DNA of 49,354 nt from assembly GCA_934129885.1 (NCBI GenBank), contig CAKOWU010000009.1, forward strand, positions 1 to 49,354, read 5' to 3'. Below, piece by piece: positions 33,036-41,546 of the stretch (positions within the stretch are counted from its first letter, which is position 1; each line of letters starts with the position of its first letter). The notes beneath the pieces are model-generated. The model had not been told where the DNA came from and searched no databases. It was given only the letters and a program-made list of their open reading frames with translations. The position numbers were made by a program, and so were the translations under genes. Origin of the DNA: an uncultured Bacilli bacterium (GTDB taxonomy: Bacteria > Bacillota_I > Bacilli_A > RF39 > UBA660).

Positions 33036-35185
33036 TAAGCCTCCCTAGGGTCTAGTAATGATAATGAAACTTTATTTTTATCAAGGTCTATTTCATCAAC
33101 ATAGCAACTTACGATATCCCCTACTTTAACAACTTCGTTTGGATCTTTTATAAACTCTTTTGTTAATTTAGAGATATGTGCAAGAGCATCATTATGTAAT
33201 CCAATATCGATAAAGGCTCCAAATGGAACAACATTTCTAATGGTACCTTCTAGCTTCATACCTAGTTTTAAATCTTTAATATCTAAAATATCACTTTTTA
33301 AAATTGGACCTTCTATTTTATCTCTAGGATCTCTATTAGGCTTTTCTAACGCTTCTATGACATCTTCCAAAGTATATTTATCGGTATTTAATATAGATAC
33401 ATATTCATCTATATTAATGTTTTTTAGTTTTTCCTGCAAAGTAGGAGTTCCGATTTGTTCTTCCTTTAAGTTTAAAACTCCTAATAATTTTTTAGCAATA
33501 CCATAACTTTCTGGGTGGATAGATGTCGTATCTAGGATATTATCACCTTCAGTTATTCTAAGGAAACCTATTGCTTGCTCATAGGCTTTATCACTAAGTA
33601 TTTTCTTTTTCTTTATCTCTTCTCTAGTTTTTATCTTACCCGTTTCTCCACGATAATTTATTATTTTATCAATATTTCTTTTAGTTAAACCAGATACATA
33701 CTTAAGTAAAGAAGATGATGCGGTGTTTACGTTTACACCTACACTATTAACAGCTTTGGTTACAACAAAACTTAATTCTTCCTTTAATTTTTTAGCTGGA
33801 AGATCGTGCTGGTAAGAACCGACGCCCATACCCTCTGGTGGTATTTTAACAAGTTCTGATAGTGGATCTTGTAATCTCCTACCAATACTCACAGCACTTC
33901 TTTCATTTGGTGATAGGCTTGGAAACTCTTCAATAGCAACTTTTTCGGTTGAATAAATAGAGGCTCCGGCTTCTGATACCATGGCATATCTACAATCAAG
34001 ATTATTATCTTTAATAAGATCTGCGATTAATTTTTCGCTTTCCCTTGAAGCCGTACCATTTCCAATAGCAACTATATTTACTCTGTATTTTTTGATAAGT
34101 TCTACTAACTGTTTTTTTATTTCATCAAGATGGTTTTTATGAGTAAATGGATTTATTATTAATGACTTTAAATATTTACCTGTTTTGTCTATTACTGCGA
34201 GTTTACAACCATTAGTATATCCTGGATCAAAGCCTAATACAACATTATCTTTCATAGGCCTTTGCATAAGTAAATTTTCTAAATTTATACTAAAATTATT
34301 TATTGAATCATCTTCAGCAGCAATAGTCAAATCACTTCTAATTTCTCTTTCCACTGACGGAAATATAAGCCTTTTAAAACTATCTTTAATAGCACCTTCT
34401 ATAATATAGTTAAGTGGTGCATTTTTTTTGATAACTCTTTTATTTAGATATTCTAATATTTTATCTTTATCCACTTCTATGGAAACGGTTATTACTTTCT
34501 CGTCTTCAGCTCTATTAATTGCCATTATTCTATGGCTTTTGGCATATTTAACTCTTTCAGAAAAATCATAATACATTTCATATACTTTATTTTCGTCTAC
34601 TGCATCTTTCTTCTTTTTAGTAGATATCATACCTGTATTATAGACAAAACTTCTTATCCATTTACGGTAATAAGCGTTATCGCTTATCCACTCAGCAATA
34701 ATATAACTAGCACCTTCTATAGCCTTTTCTATACTAGGTACATTTTCATTGATATATGGTTTTACTAAGTCATTTATATCTTTAGTAGTATAAGCCATAA
34801 TTTGTTTAGCGAGAGGTTCCAATCCATTTTTAATGGCCTCGGTAGCTTTTGTTTTTTTCTTTTCTTTATATGGCCTATATAAGTCTTCTACTTCAACCAG
34901 CTTTTTGGCCTCTAGAATTTGTTTTTTTAGTTCATCTGTGAGCAAACCTTTTTCATCTATCAATCTTATAACATCTTCTTTTCTTTTTAAAAGATTTACT
35001 TCATACACATAAACTTCATTTATGTGTTTTATAGCCTCTTCATCTAAACCTTTTGTAGCCTCTTTTCTATATCTTGCAATAAAAGGAATGGTATTACCAT
35101 CTTCTAGAAGTTTTAGTGTAGCCTCAGCCTGACTTAATTCTATATTTAAATCTTTACTTATATTTTCTAATATGTCTTTATTCAT
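33035..35185 (-). CDS. tex: Tex-family S1 RNA-binding transcription accessory protein
   Basis: 716 residues, usual size. Tex N-terminal region (LKLLEDGNTIPFIARYRKEA), YqgF-like nuclease-fold core (VVLGFDPGYTNGCKLAVID), helix-hairpin-helix part (VNTASSSLLKYVSGL) and C-terminal S1 domain (KLGMKLEGTIRNVVPFGAFI, DIGLHNDALAHIS). Binds nucleic acid and affects transcription; precise role not settled. A TGTTATACT extended -10 lies just upstream, after dinB. Confidence 0.95.
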   Translation of the reverse strand: MNKDILENISKDLNIELSQAEATLKLLEDGNTIPFIARYRKEATKGLDEEAIKHINEVYVYEVNLLKRKEDVIRLIDEKGLLTDELKKQILEAKKLVEVEDLYRPYKEKKKTKATEAIKNGLEPLAKQIMAYTTKDINDLVKPYINENVPSIEKAIEGASYIIAEWISDNAYYRKWIRSFVYNTGMISTKKKKDAVDENKVYEMYYDFSERVKYAKSHRIMAINRAEDEKVITVSIEVDKDKILEYLNKRVIKKNAPLNYIIEGAIKDSFKRLIFPSVEREIRSDLTIAAEDDSINNFSINLENLLMQRPMKDNVVLGFDPGYTNGCKLAVIDKTGKYLKSLIINPFTHKNHLDEIKKQLVELIKKYRVNIVAIGNGTASRESEKLIADLIKDNNLDCRYAMVSEAGASIYSTEKVAIEEFPSLSPNERSAVSIGRRLQDPLSELVKIPPEGMGVGSYQHDLPAKKLKEELSFVVTKAVNSVGVNVNTASSSLLKYVSGLTKRNIDKIINYRGETGKIKTREEIKKKKILSDKAYEQAIGFLRITEGDNILDTTSIHPESYGIAKKLLGVLNLKEEQIGTPTLQEKLKNINIDEYVSILNTDKYTLEDVIEALEKPNRDPRDKIEGPILKSDILDIKDLKLGMKLEGTIRNVVPFGAFIDIGLHNDALAHISKLTKEFIKDPNEVVKVGDIVSCYVDEIDLDKNKVSLSLLDPREA

Positions 35186-35235
35186 CTTGTTACCTCTTTT
35201 CTATTTTTAGTATAACATATTTTAGAGCATTTATA

Positions 35236-36426
35236 TTAATGTTTTTTGCTTTTTGATGAAGCCTTTACAATAACATTAGTTCCAAATTTATTTTTAATTT
35301 CTCTCAGGGTATCATCTAGTTTTTTTTCTTCTAAAAAGTTATTATTATCATCAAATATTGATGTTTGAAAATATACTTCATCTGTTAGGCTATCTAAAGC
35401 AAGAGACACCAACCTAATTTTTTCATCACGCCAAAGTTCTTTAGCTAGCTTTCTGGCACTTTCATATATTTTATTTGCACTATTGGTGGGATTATCTAAT
35501 TTCATTTGATGAGAATATGTTTTAAAGGTAGAATTTTTAAGAGATACTCTAACTACCCTAGCATATCTTTTTTCTTTTTTTAAAGAAGCCGATAAATTTT
35601 CACTAATGCCTTTTAATATTTCATATACCTCCTCTACATGAATTAAATTTTTAGTAGTTGTTACAGAGTTACTGAATCCTTTTCTAAGGCCTCTTTCTTC
35701 TACTTTAGAGTTATCTATTCCATTTGCGTACTCTACCATTTTATAGGCACTATTTTTAAAATCTGGATATAAAGTATCTGGATCCGTAATACTTAAATCA
35801 TATATGGTATTTATATTTAAACTTCTTAGTTTGGCGGCTGTTTTCTTACCGATAAAAAATAAATCTTCTATGGGAAGTGGTTTCATTTTTCTATCTATTT
35901 CATAGTTAAATAAGGTATGAACTCTATTTGGTTTTTCAAAATCAGAGGCCATTTTGGCACACAATTTACTATTGGCAACCCCGATATTTACAGTAAAGCC
36001 AAGTTTTCTTTCTATTTCATTTTTTAGTTTGTAGGCAAACTTTAAAGGATCGCCATATATATTTTGGTAAGCAGTATAGTCTAGAAAACACTCATCAATA
36101 CTAAATTTTTCTGTGGTAGGAACATAACTTTCTATAAGACTAAACATTTTATGACTCATATATTTATACCATTTAAAATGAGGCGGATATACTTTTAAAC
36201 TAGGACATTTTTTTCTAGCCATAAAGATAGGCTCAGCAGTTTTGACTCCTAGTTTTTTTATGGGAGTTGATTTAGCCAAGACGATACCATGTCTTTTTTC
36301 TTTTTCGTTACCAATTACAGCATATGTCTTTCTAATATCCACCTTTTCGCCATGTCTCAAAAGATCAATTGCAGTCCATGAAAGGAAGGCATTATTAACA
36401 TCTATATGCATAATTATTCTTTCCAT
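35236..36426 (-). CDS. dinB: Y-family DNA polymerase (DinB/Pol IV-type)
   Basis: Translesion DNA polymerase. 396 residues. The start MERIIMHIDVNNAFLSW carries the first metal Asp and the Phe steric gate; SIDECFLD carries the second acidic pair; later a helix-hairpin-helix region (FFIGKKTAAKLRSLNI) and the little-finger domain. DVNNAF rather than DMDCFF is common in the Gram-positive subfamily. No clear beta-clamp motif was identified near the C-terminus. AGGGTGA precedes ATG 36426. Confidence 0.93.
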   Translation of the reverse strand: MERIIMHIDVNNAFLSWTAIDLLRHGEKVDIRKTYAVIGNEKEKRHGIVLAKSTPIKKLGVKTAEPIFMARKKCPSLKVYPPHFKWYKYMSHKMFSLIESYVPTTEKFSIDECFLDYTAYQNIYGDPLKFAYKLKNEIERKLGFTVNIGVANSKLCAKMASDFEKPNRVHTLFNYEIDRKMKPLPIEDLFFIGKKTAAKLRSLNINTIYDLSITDPDTLYPDFKNSAYKMVEYANGIDNSKVEERGLRKGFSNSVTTTKNLIHVEEVYEILKGISENLSASLKKEKRYARVVRVSLKNSTFKTYSHQMKLDNPTNSANKIYESARKLAKELWRDEKIRLVSLALDSLTDEVYFQTSIFDDNNNFLEEKKLDDTLREIKNKFGTNVIVKASSKSKKH

Positions 36427-36442
36427 AGTATCACCCTCTTTA

Positions 36443-36472
36443 TATATAACATACGTTTGATGGCGTGGTCAA
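36443..36472 (-). promoter_or_regulatory. dinB promoter
   Basis: TTGACC, 18-base spacer, TATATA. No LexA-type (CGAAC-N4-GTTCG) operator was seen. Confidence 0.65.
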
Positions 36473-36531
36473 CTATTTTGGCGAAAAAAATATATTTTTA
36501 TAACATTTATAGGTTTTTGTATAGTTAAACC

Positions 36532-36565
36532 AAAAGACTTTAGGGTATTACTCTAAAGCCTTTTT
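36532..36565 (-). terminator. thrS terminator
   Basis: AAGGCTTTAG-type arms pairing with CTAAAGTCTT around AGTAATAC, with A- and T-runs, 3 bases beyond the thrS stop. Confidence 0.8.
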
Positions 36566-36567
36566 TA

Positions 36568-38316
36568 TTATTCTTTATTTTTTATGTTTTTTCTGATAGC
36601 CTCTATAAATTCCAAAAGCGTAAGCGTTTCAGTATTGTCAGTTCCATATCTACGAACAGTTACCTTATTTTCTTCTTTTTCTTTGTCGCCTATTACTAAT
36701 GCATAAGGTATTTTTTTAGTAACGCTCTCTCTAATTTTGTATCCTAGTTTTTCATCCCTATCATCAATTTTAACTCTAATACTTTCATCCTGCAACATTT
36801 CTAGTATATGCCTACAGTAATCAAGATGATATTCATTATTTACAGGGATAATGTTTACCTGTACTGGAGATAACCATACCGGAAGGACACCTTTAGTCTC
36901 TTCTAATAAATATGCGATAAATCTATCTAATGACCCTAGTATTGCTCTATGAATAACGACTGGAGTTTGTTTTTCACCATTTTTATCTATGTATGTTAGA
37001 TCAAATTTTTTAGGCAAGCAGAAGTCTAGCTGACACGTTGACAAGGTTACCTCACCTCCTACCGCAGGTGATACTTGAACATCTAATTTTGGACCATAGA
37101 ATGCGGCCTCGCCTATTTGCTCAGTATAATTTATACCTATTTCATTTAAAACATCTCTAAGCATGTTTTCGGCTTTATCCCACATTTCATCGTCTTGGAA
37201 ATATTTTTCTTTATCGTTTTTATCTCTAAGCGATAATTCAAATCTATAATCTTTTATATTAAAATCTTTATAAACATCTAGTATTAGATCTACTACTTCT
37301 TTGAAGATATCTTTTACTTGCTCTAGAGTTACGAATAGATGAGCATCATTTTGACAGAAATGTCTAGCTCTTTCGATACCTTTTAGGGAACCTGAAGATT
37401 CATATCTAAAATCTGGAGCGATTTCTCCTATTTTAATTGGTAGGTCTTTATATGAATGTAGTTCGTGTTTATATATCATCATGTGATGAGGACAATTCAT
37501 TGGTCTTAAGACATATGATTCATCATCTAATTCCATAACTGGGAACATATCATCTTTATAGTGATCCCAGTGGCCTGATGTTTTATATAATTCAGAGTTA
37601 CCTAGACATGGAGTTTTTACATGCTTATAGCCTAATTTTATTTCTTTAGATTTGATATAATTTTCAAGACTACTATAAACTATATAGCCATTTGGCAAAT
37701 ACATGGGAAGACCTCTACCAACTAAATCATCAGTCATAAAAATACCAAGCTCTTTGCCAATTTTACGGTGATCACGCATTTTAGCTTCTTCTAAATACTC
37801 CAAATGTTTCTCTAATTCTTCTTTACTTTCAAAACATACACCATATACTCTTTGAAGAACTTTATTTTTAGAGTCACCTTTATAGTAAGCACCCGACACT
37901 TTAAGTAATTTAAAGTTTTTAAGAGCTTTGGTGCTTTTTACATGCGGGCCACGGCATAAATCAATAAAATCATCTTGTTTATAAGCCGTAATTGTCTCGT
38001 CATCTGGAATACCATTTATAAGTTCAATTTTATAAGGATTATCTTTAAAAGTTTCTAGGGCTTCTTCTTTAGTTAATTCTATTCTTTTTATAAGTTTATC
38101 TGATTTAGCAATCTTTTTCATTTCCTTTGATATTTTTTCTAAGGCTTCATCATTTATTTTTTCGTCTAGATCGATATCATAATAGAAACCTTCTTTTACT
38201 GCTGGTCCTACCCAGAAAAGGGCTTTTGGGTATAAGTGTTTTATTGCGTGAGCCATTAGGTGGGCACAACTATGGTTTAAGGTATTTAGTGTTTCGTTTT
38301 CTTTAATATTAATCAT
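36568..38316 (-). CDS. thrS: Threonyl-tRNA synthetase without TGS domain
   Basis: Charges tRNA-Thr. 582 residues, against about 640 usual: the N-terminal TGS domain is missing and the chain opens at the editing (SAD) domain, LNHSCAHLMAHAIKHLYP. Class II core: LRPMNCPHHMMIYKHELHSY, RYESSGSLKGIERARHFCQN and HRAILGSLDRFIAYLLEE; C-terminal anticodon domain from LPVWLSPVQVNIIP. It overlaps the upstream unknown gene by 8 bases, so the two are coupled. Controlled by the T-box at 38652-38850. Confidence 0.98.
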   Translation of the reverse strand: MINIKENETLNTLNHSCAHLMAHAIKHLYPKALFWVGPAVKEGFYYDIDLDEKINDEALEKISKEMKKIAKSDKLIKRIELTKEEALETFKDNPYKIELINGIPDDETITAYKQDDFIDLCRGPHVKSTKALKNFKLLKVSGAYYKGDSKNKVLQRVYGVCFESKEELEKHLEYLEEAKMRDHRKIGKELGIFMTDDLVGRGLPMYLPNGYIVYSSLENYIKSKEIKLGYKHVKTPCLGNSELYKTSGHWDHYKDDMFPVMELDDESYVLRPMNCPHHMMIYKHELHSYKDLPIKIGEIAPDFRYESSGSLKGIERARHFCQNDAHLFVTLEQVKDIFKEVVDLILDVYKDFNIKDYRFELSLRDKNDKEKYFQDDEMWDKAENMLRDVLNEIGINYTEQIGEAAFYGPKLDVQVSPAVGGEVTLSTCQLDFCLPKKFDLTYIDKNGEKQTPVVIHRAILGSLDRFIAYLLEETKGVLPVWLSPVQVNIIPVNNEYHLDYCRHILEMLQDESIRVKIDDRDEKLGYKIRESVTKKIPYALVIGDKEKEENKVTVRRYGTDNTETLTLLEFIEAIRKNIKNKE

Positions 38317-38644
38317 TTATATTCCTCCTATATACTTTGGTTTTATAAAATATGTCTTCTTCGAATAAATCGTCTAAAGACTTACGTAAGGGGTTTTTAT
38401 ATGGGGCAACGTTATTATTTCTATCTAATACATAAATTATGTCTCCGGTAATTAATTCTTCTTCTGTGACACTACCGAAAGAGACTGTGATAAGAGGCAG
38501 GAAGTCTTCTTTTAATTCTTTTAGTTCCCTATGAGTTCTTATGCATAGTTTATTCAGTAATGTTTCATTATAAATACCACAATAGTTTTCTAAAAATTTA
38601 TGCATTGAGATAACTTCAATATCTTTTAGGTTTAATTTTTTCAT
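38309..38644 (-). CDS. Unrecognised protein in the thrS operon, 111 aa
   Basis: First gene of the threonine T-box operon. Starts MKKLNLKDIEVISMHKFLEN; soluble, charged, no known motif. The segment FGSVTEEELITGDIIYVLDR is followed by a basic C-terminus. ATG 38644 has AAGGAG 7 bases upstream; that site is one arm of the leader terminator. Overlap with thrS and the shared riboswitch argue for a role close to threonine or tRNA-Thr, but nothing in the sequence proves it. Confidence 0.72.
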   Translation of the reverse strand: MKKLNLKDIEVISMHKFLENYCGIYNETLLNKLCIRTHRELKELKEDFLPLITVSFGSVTEEELITGDIIYVLDRNNNVAPYKNPLRKSLDDLFEEDIFYKTKVYRRNIND

Positions 38645-38651
38645 ATAAAAA

Positions 38652-38850
38652 CTCCTTGAATAATCAAGGAGCGAAGGGTCGCGGTACCATCCTACTTTAT
38701 AACTTAATTTATGGGTAACGGATCTACCGGGTAACTTTTTAATGTTCCAACTCCAAGGTAGTAATTAGTTAAGGTTATTTGTTTAGTTTGCACTATCCTA
38801 AACTCACTTTAAAATACTTCTTAACAATCATGTCCTCTTCTTTGTTTTTG
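38652..38850 (-). promoter_or_regulatory. T-box leader, threonine type, for the 111-aa gene and thrS
   Basis: T-box sequence TAGGATGGTACCGCG near 38680-38695. Stem I sequences around GTGAGTTTAGGATAGTGC. The Thr codon ACT at 38760-38762 is followed by ACC and TTGGAG, the same offset as GTA in the valS leader. Terminator: perfect CTCCTTGA/TCAAGGAG (38652-38671) then TTTTTAT. The 3' arm of that hairpin is also the AAGGAG ribosome site of the first gene, so the terminator form would also hide the site. Confidence 0.9.
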
Positions 38851-38857
38851 TACTTTC

Positions 38858-38886
38858 ATAATAGCACATTTTTTTTATTTATTCAA
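38858..38886 (-). promoter_or_regulatory. Promoter of the thrS T-box transcript
   Basis: TTGAAT, 17-base spacer, TATTAT. Confidence 0.85.
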
Positions 38887-39030
38887 GAGGGTTTTTACTA
38901 CATAATATATGTGGTAATTAAATTTAAAAAGTTTATGGTACATAAAAGGATTATACCGTTACTTAATTGCTGGTTACTGTGTAAAGACCGTTTTATACGA
39001 AAATCGAAAGACCAAGTACCTGATTATCCT

Positions 39031-39079
39031 GCGAGACTTTCGCTTTCGCTCGTCCCGCTCCTGCGTCCCTTTCAGGGAC
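39031..39079 (-). repeat. Tandem GC-rich hairpins beyond the variable-protein gene
   Basis: Hairpin 1 (39065-39079): GTCCCT-GAA-AGGGAC, perfect. Hairpin 2 (39031-39058): GCGGGAC and GTCTCGC arms (one G-U) enclosing GAGCGAAAGCGAAA, which has GC-GAAA-GC inside. They stand out sharply from the AT-rich surroundings and lie 28 bases beyond the stop codon. DGR target genes are known to carry such cruciform hairpins after the variable region. No T-run follows, so they are not ordinary terminators. Confidence 0.6.
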
Positions 39080-39107
39080 TTACCAATTGCTTCGTTTATA
39101 TTTTATT

Positions 39108-40532
39108 TTATCCTACGGTATATGGACTATTTGAAGTCCCGTCTCCCTCAAGAGAGATATCAGAGGATAGATAAAGAACTGGGGCAGCGCCAGTATTGAG
39201 GTGAGCATTGTTGCTGCCGAGGTCGCCGCCACTGCGCACATTGAACACGTAGTAAGCGTTAGAGGTAGAGTAAGGCGCGAGCGTCCATGAAGAACTTTTT
39301 GCCGCAGGTCCTGCGAATATCCAGTTATGCGTAGCACTGTTACTATAACAAGATGATGTATTATAGTATGCATTTACACTATCACATGCGGAATTTGTAC
39401 TTGCTTTTACATAATCACTTGGATTCATTAACCCTACTTTACCAAGCCACTTATATGTCTTCTCTTGTGTTATTGTATTGGCTAAACTTGTTTCATTATA
39501 TTTTGTTACTCCTACATTAAACATATGTGATACTACTATATTTTGAACATTACTACTTAAACTATTATACCAATCATTATTTAAATATGTATTTAAATAA
39601 GCTTCTTTCTCCGGCAAATCTTTTAAAGTTCCACCTACAGTCCAAGGCATTTGGGTTACATTTTTTCCATTGGTATCAAGCGTTGTTGTTTTACTTCCCC
39701 ATACTTTACAACCATACTCAGAACTACAATAATCTGTACTGATAGTAGAATACCTAGCATTTTGCGTATCAAATGCTTTACCACCTATACTACCATTCTT
39801 TATTACCTTAAGTGTGTTATCGCTTTCTACCGATATTATTCTATATGTATCTGTACCTAATGTAATATAGTTATTTGGGTTTGCTCCTCTATATACATAT
39901 CTACCTGCTTCCGTAGAATCAGTATAGAGTCCGTCACCACTGGTAACTACTTTTGCTTTTAACATTTCTGCGGCAGTATCACCTGTAGGTCCTATTGGTA
40001 TATCACTTGTACCATCACTTTGTGCAAAGTCTAAAGTAGCGGTTAGTGATGCATCTAGATTAGTAGGTTGTGAGGTAACACTATTACTATAAGTTACTTT
40101 TACTGATAAAGTAGTATAAGCCCCTTGTTTTAAGACATCACCCTCTTTTATACCACTTGTTTCAAATAATATCGCAGGATTATTATCTTTTTTTAGGGTT
40201 ATTTTATTAAGTTTGGCGTCTAAACTACCTTTATTTTCTACCTTAATATTATAAGTTATAGAGTCTCCTGGAGACACTAAATTGGTACTAAAAGTCGCAG
40301 TTAGTTTTTCAAAGGTTGGCTGCTCTTTTACTGATGCACTACCTACTTTATTACTAGTAGTAATATCTGTTATCTCTACATCCCATGTAGTAGATATATT
40401 AGATGTACCAGATATCTTTAAATTACTTGCGAAAGCCGCATATCCTACGGCCATAATAACGACAACCGCAAGTAAACCTCCTATTATTAGATTTTTCTTT
40501 TGAAAATTAGATAAGTTTTTTATTTTTTTCAT
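39108..40532 (-). CDS. TasA/SipW-type secreted protein with candidate hypervariable C-terminus
   Basis: 474 residues. Start MKKIKNLSNFQKKN at ATG 40532 (GGGAG upstream), a signal/anchor helix ending VGYAAFASNLKISGTS, then a beta-sandwich-like repeat region typical of TasA/camelysin or bacterial Ig folds (LVSPGDSITYNIKVENKGS). The C-terminal half resembles DUF6273-type domains: NYITLGTDTYRIISVES, WLGKVGLMNPSDY and SWTLAPYSTS, ending APVLYLSSDISLEGDGTS and NSPYTVG. That last part is GC-rich and NNC/NNT-coded (see 39183-39284). It lies alone between the thrS and ApbE-like units. The role is probably surface display or ligand binding; the ligand is unknown. Confidence 0.8.
   Translation of the reverse strand: MKKIKNLSNFQKKNLIIGGLLAVVVIMAVGYAAFASNLKISGTSNISTTWDVEITDITTSNKVGSASVKEQPTFEKLTATFSTNLVSPGDSITYNIKVENKGSLDAKLNKITLKKDNNPAILFETSGIKEGDVLKQGAYTTLSVKVTYSNSVTSQPTNLDASLTATLDFAQSDGTSDIPIGPTGDTAAEMLKAKVVTSGDGLYTDSTEAGRYVYRGANPNNYITLGTDTYRIISVESDNTLKVIKNGSIGGKAFDTQNARYSTISTDYCSSEYGCKVWGSKTTTLDTNGKNVTQMPWTVGGTLKDLPEKEAYLNTYLNNDWYNSLSSNVQNIVVSHMFNVGVTKYNETSLANTITQEKTYKWLGKVGLMNPSDYVKASTNSACDSVNAYYNTSSCYSNSATHNWIFAGPAAKSSSWTLAPYSTSNAYYVFNVRSGGDLGSNNAHLNTGAAPVLYLSSDISLEGDGTSNSPYTVG
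39183..39284 (-). other. Candidate DGR variable region within the 39108 gene
   Basis: These 34 codons, after the Trp of SSSW, have about 58% GC by hand count in an otherwise very AT-rich genome, and 30 of 34 end in C or T. The encoded stretch YYVFNVRSGGDLGSNNAHLN falls where DUF6273-like proteins vary most. Template AAC/AAT codons altered at A by a DGR reverse transcriptase would leave exactly such NNC/NNT codons. No template repeat, reverse transcriptase or Avd gene is in the window, so this is inference. Confidence 0.5.
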
Positions 40533-40724
40533 ACAATGCTTTCTCCCTCTCACTGTTAACACATAATATACAGTTATACGTTAGTCATTGATGATATTTA
40601 ACTATGTCCTAGCAACTCTATTATAATAATATCAATTATTAGGGAAAATGTAAATATTTTAACAACAAGTTTAATTTATGAATAGTTATTATATTATTTT
40701 AATATAAAAGAAATGACTTATCTA

Positions 40725-41546
40725 TCATTTCTTAAGGTATTTTTTAAAACCATTTGTATAAGTAGTTTTCTCACTTTTCCATAAAGCCGCCGCATTATAG
40801 TCTTTTATAAACTCTCGGCCTTCTTTTTCATCTAATAAATATAAAACGTTTGCCAGCATATTTGCTTCATTTATATTATCCGCGACCACTACCACTAATT
40901 TACTTTTAGGAATAGTACTAGTCTTAGGATTCGCCATATAACTTTCCAAATTTGCACTATTACCTTTTATAGCGAGAGCTTTATTTTTTAAATAAACAAC
41001 ATCTACTAAAGATTTATCTTTATCTTGAATACTAACACTATATTTTTGATTATTAGGCTTAAAGCCTGTGATTACGTTACCATTTTCATTTATTATATAG
41101 TTTTCTATTCCCTCTTTTTTTAAATATTTAACTATCTTTTCTGTCGCATACGCTCCTAAAACAAGATCTAAATTTAAGGTATCCAAATTATTTTCTACAT
41201 CATTTGTTTTTGTTTCAAAATGATAACTCTTATCACTTTTAATTTTTTGTGGTAAATCTTTACTAGTTATATCAATTAGCCCATCAGTTTTGGTGTAGAT
41301 AAGCCTGCCATACTCTATTGCTTCATTAGTATTATCTTCGTAATTTTTATAAAGTTTATCTATTTTATCAAAAACATTACTTAAATCTTTATTACTATAA
41401 ATTTCTATAAAAATGTTTTCATTACCACACTTAAACGACTTATATTGAAGTTTAACACTTGTTATATTCCTAAATATAAGAAAAATTATAAGTACTACAA
41501 TTATAAATAAAACTATATAGTTTCTTTTATCTATTATCATCTTCAT
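40725..41546 (-). CDS. Membrane-anchored ApbE-like protein
   Basis: 273 residues. N-terminal membrane helix (YIVLFIIVVLIIFLIF). The outer part follows the ApbE flavin-transferase layout: LDLVLGAYATEKIVKYLKKE, then YIINENGNVITGFKP, KYSVSIQDKDKSLVD and a final helix ANMLANVLYLLDEKEGREF. Two usual features are missing: the H-x-I-x-P/D-x-x-T-G loop is replaced by YMANPKTSTIP, and the Asp of the late AD..(S)T motif is Asn/Glu (INEANMLANV). It may therefore bind flavin without transferring it, or be a degenerate homolog. Its ATG overlaps the TGA of add. Confidence 0.6.
   Translation of the reverse strand: MKMIIDKRNYIVLFIIVVLIIFLIFRNITSVKLQYKSFKCGNENIFIEIYSNKDLSNVFDKIDKLYKNYEDNTNEAIEYGRLIYTKTDGLIDITSKDLPQKIKSDKSYHFETKTNDVENNLDTLNLDLVLGAYATEKIVKYLKKEGIENYIINENGNVITGFKPNNQKYSVSIQDKDKSLVDVVYLKNKALAIKGNSANLESYMANPKTSTIPKSKLVVVVADNINEANMLANVLYLLDEKEGREFIKDYNAAALWKSEKTTYTNGFKKYLKK

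Noticed and set aside
39000..39107. tRNA or other known structured RNA in the GC-rich stretch
   Set aside because: No cloverleaf, no TTCGA arm and no match to a remembered RNA family; the hairpins fit a DGR-type cruciform better.
38779..39174. 131-codon plus-strand ORF across the thrS leader and hairpins
   Set aside because: Covers the T-box, promoter and hairpin region on the opposite strand; no ribosome site and no protein-like pattern.
39113..39373. 86-codon minus-strand ORF in another frame of the variable-protein gene
   Set aside because: It is a shadow of the GC-rich segment; no ribosome site and no sensible protein composition.
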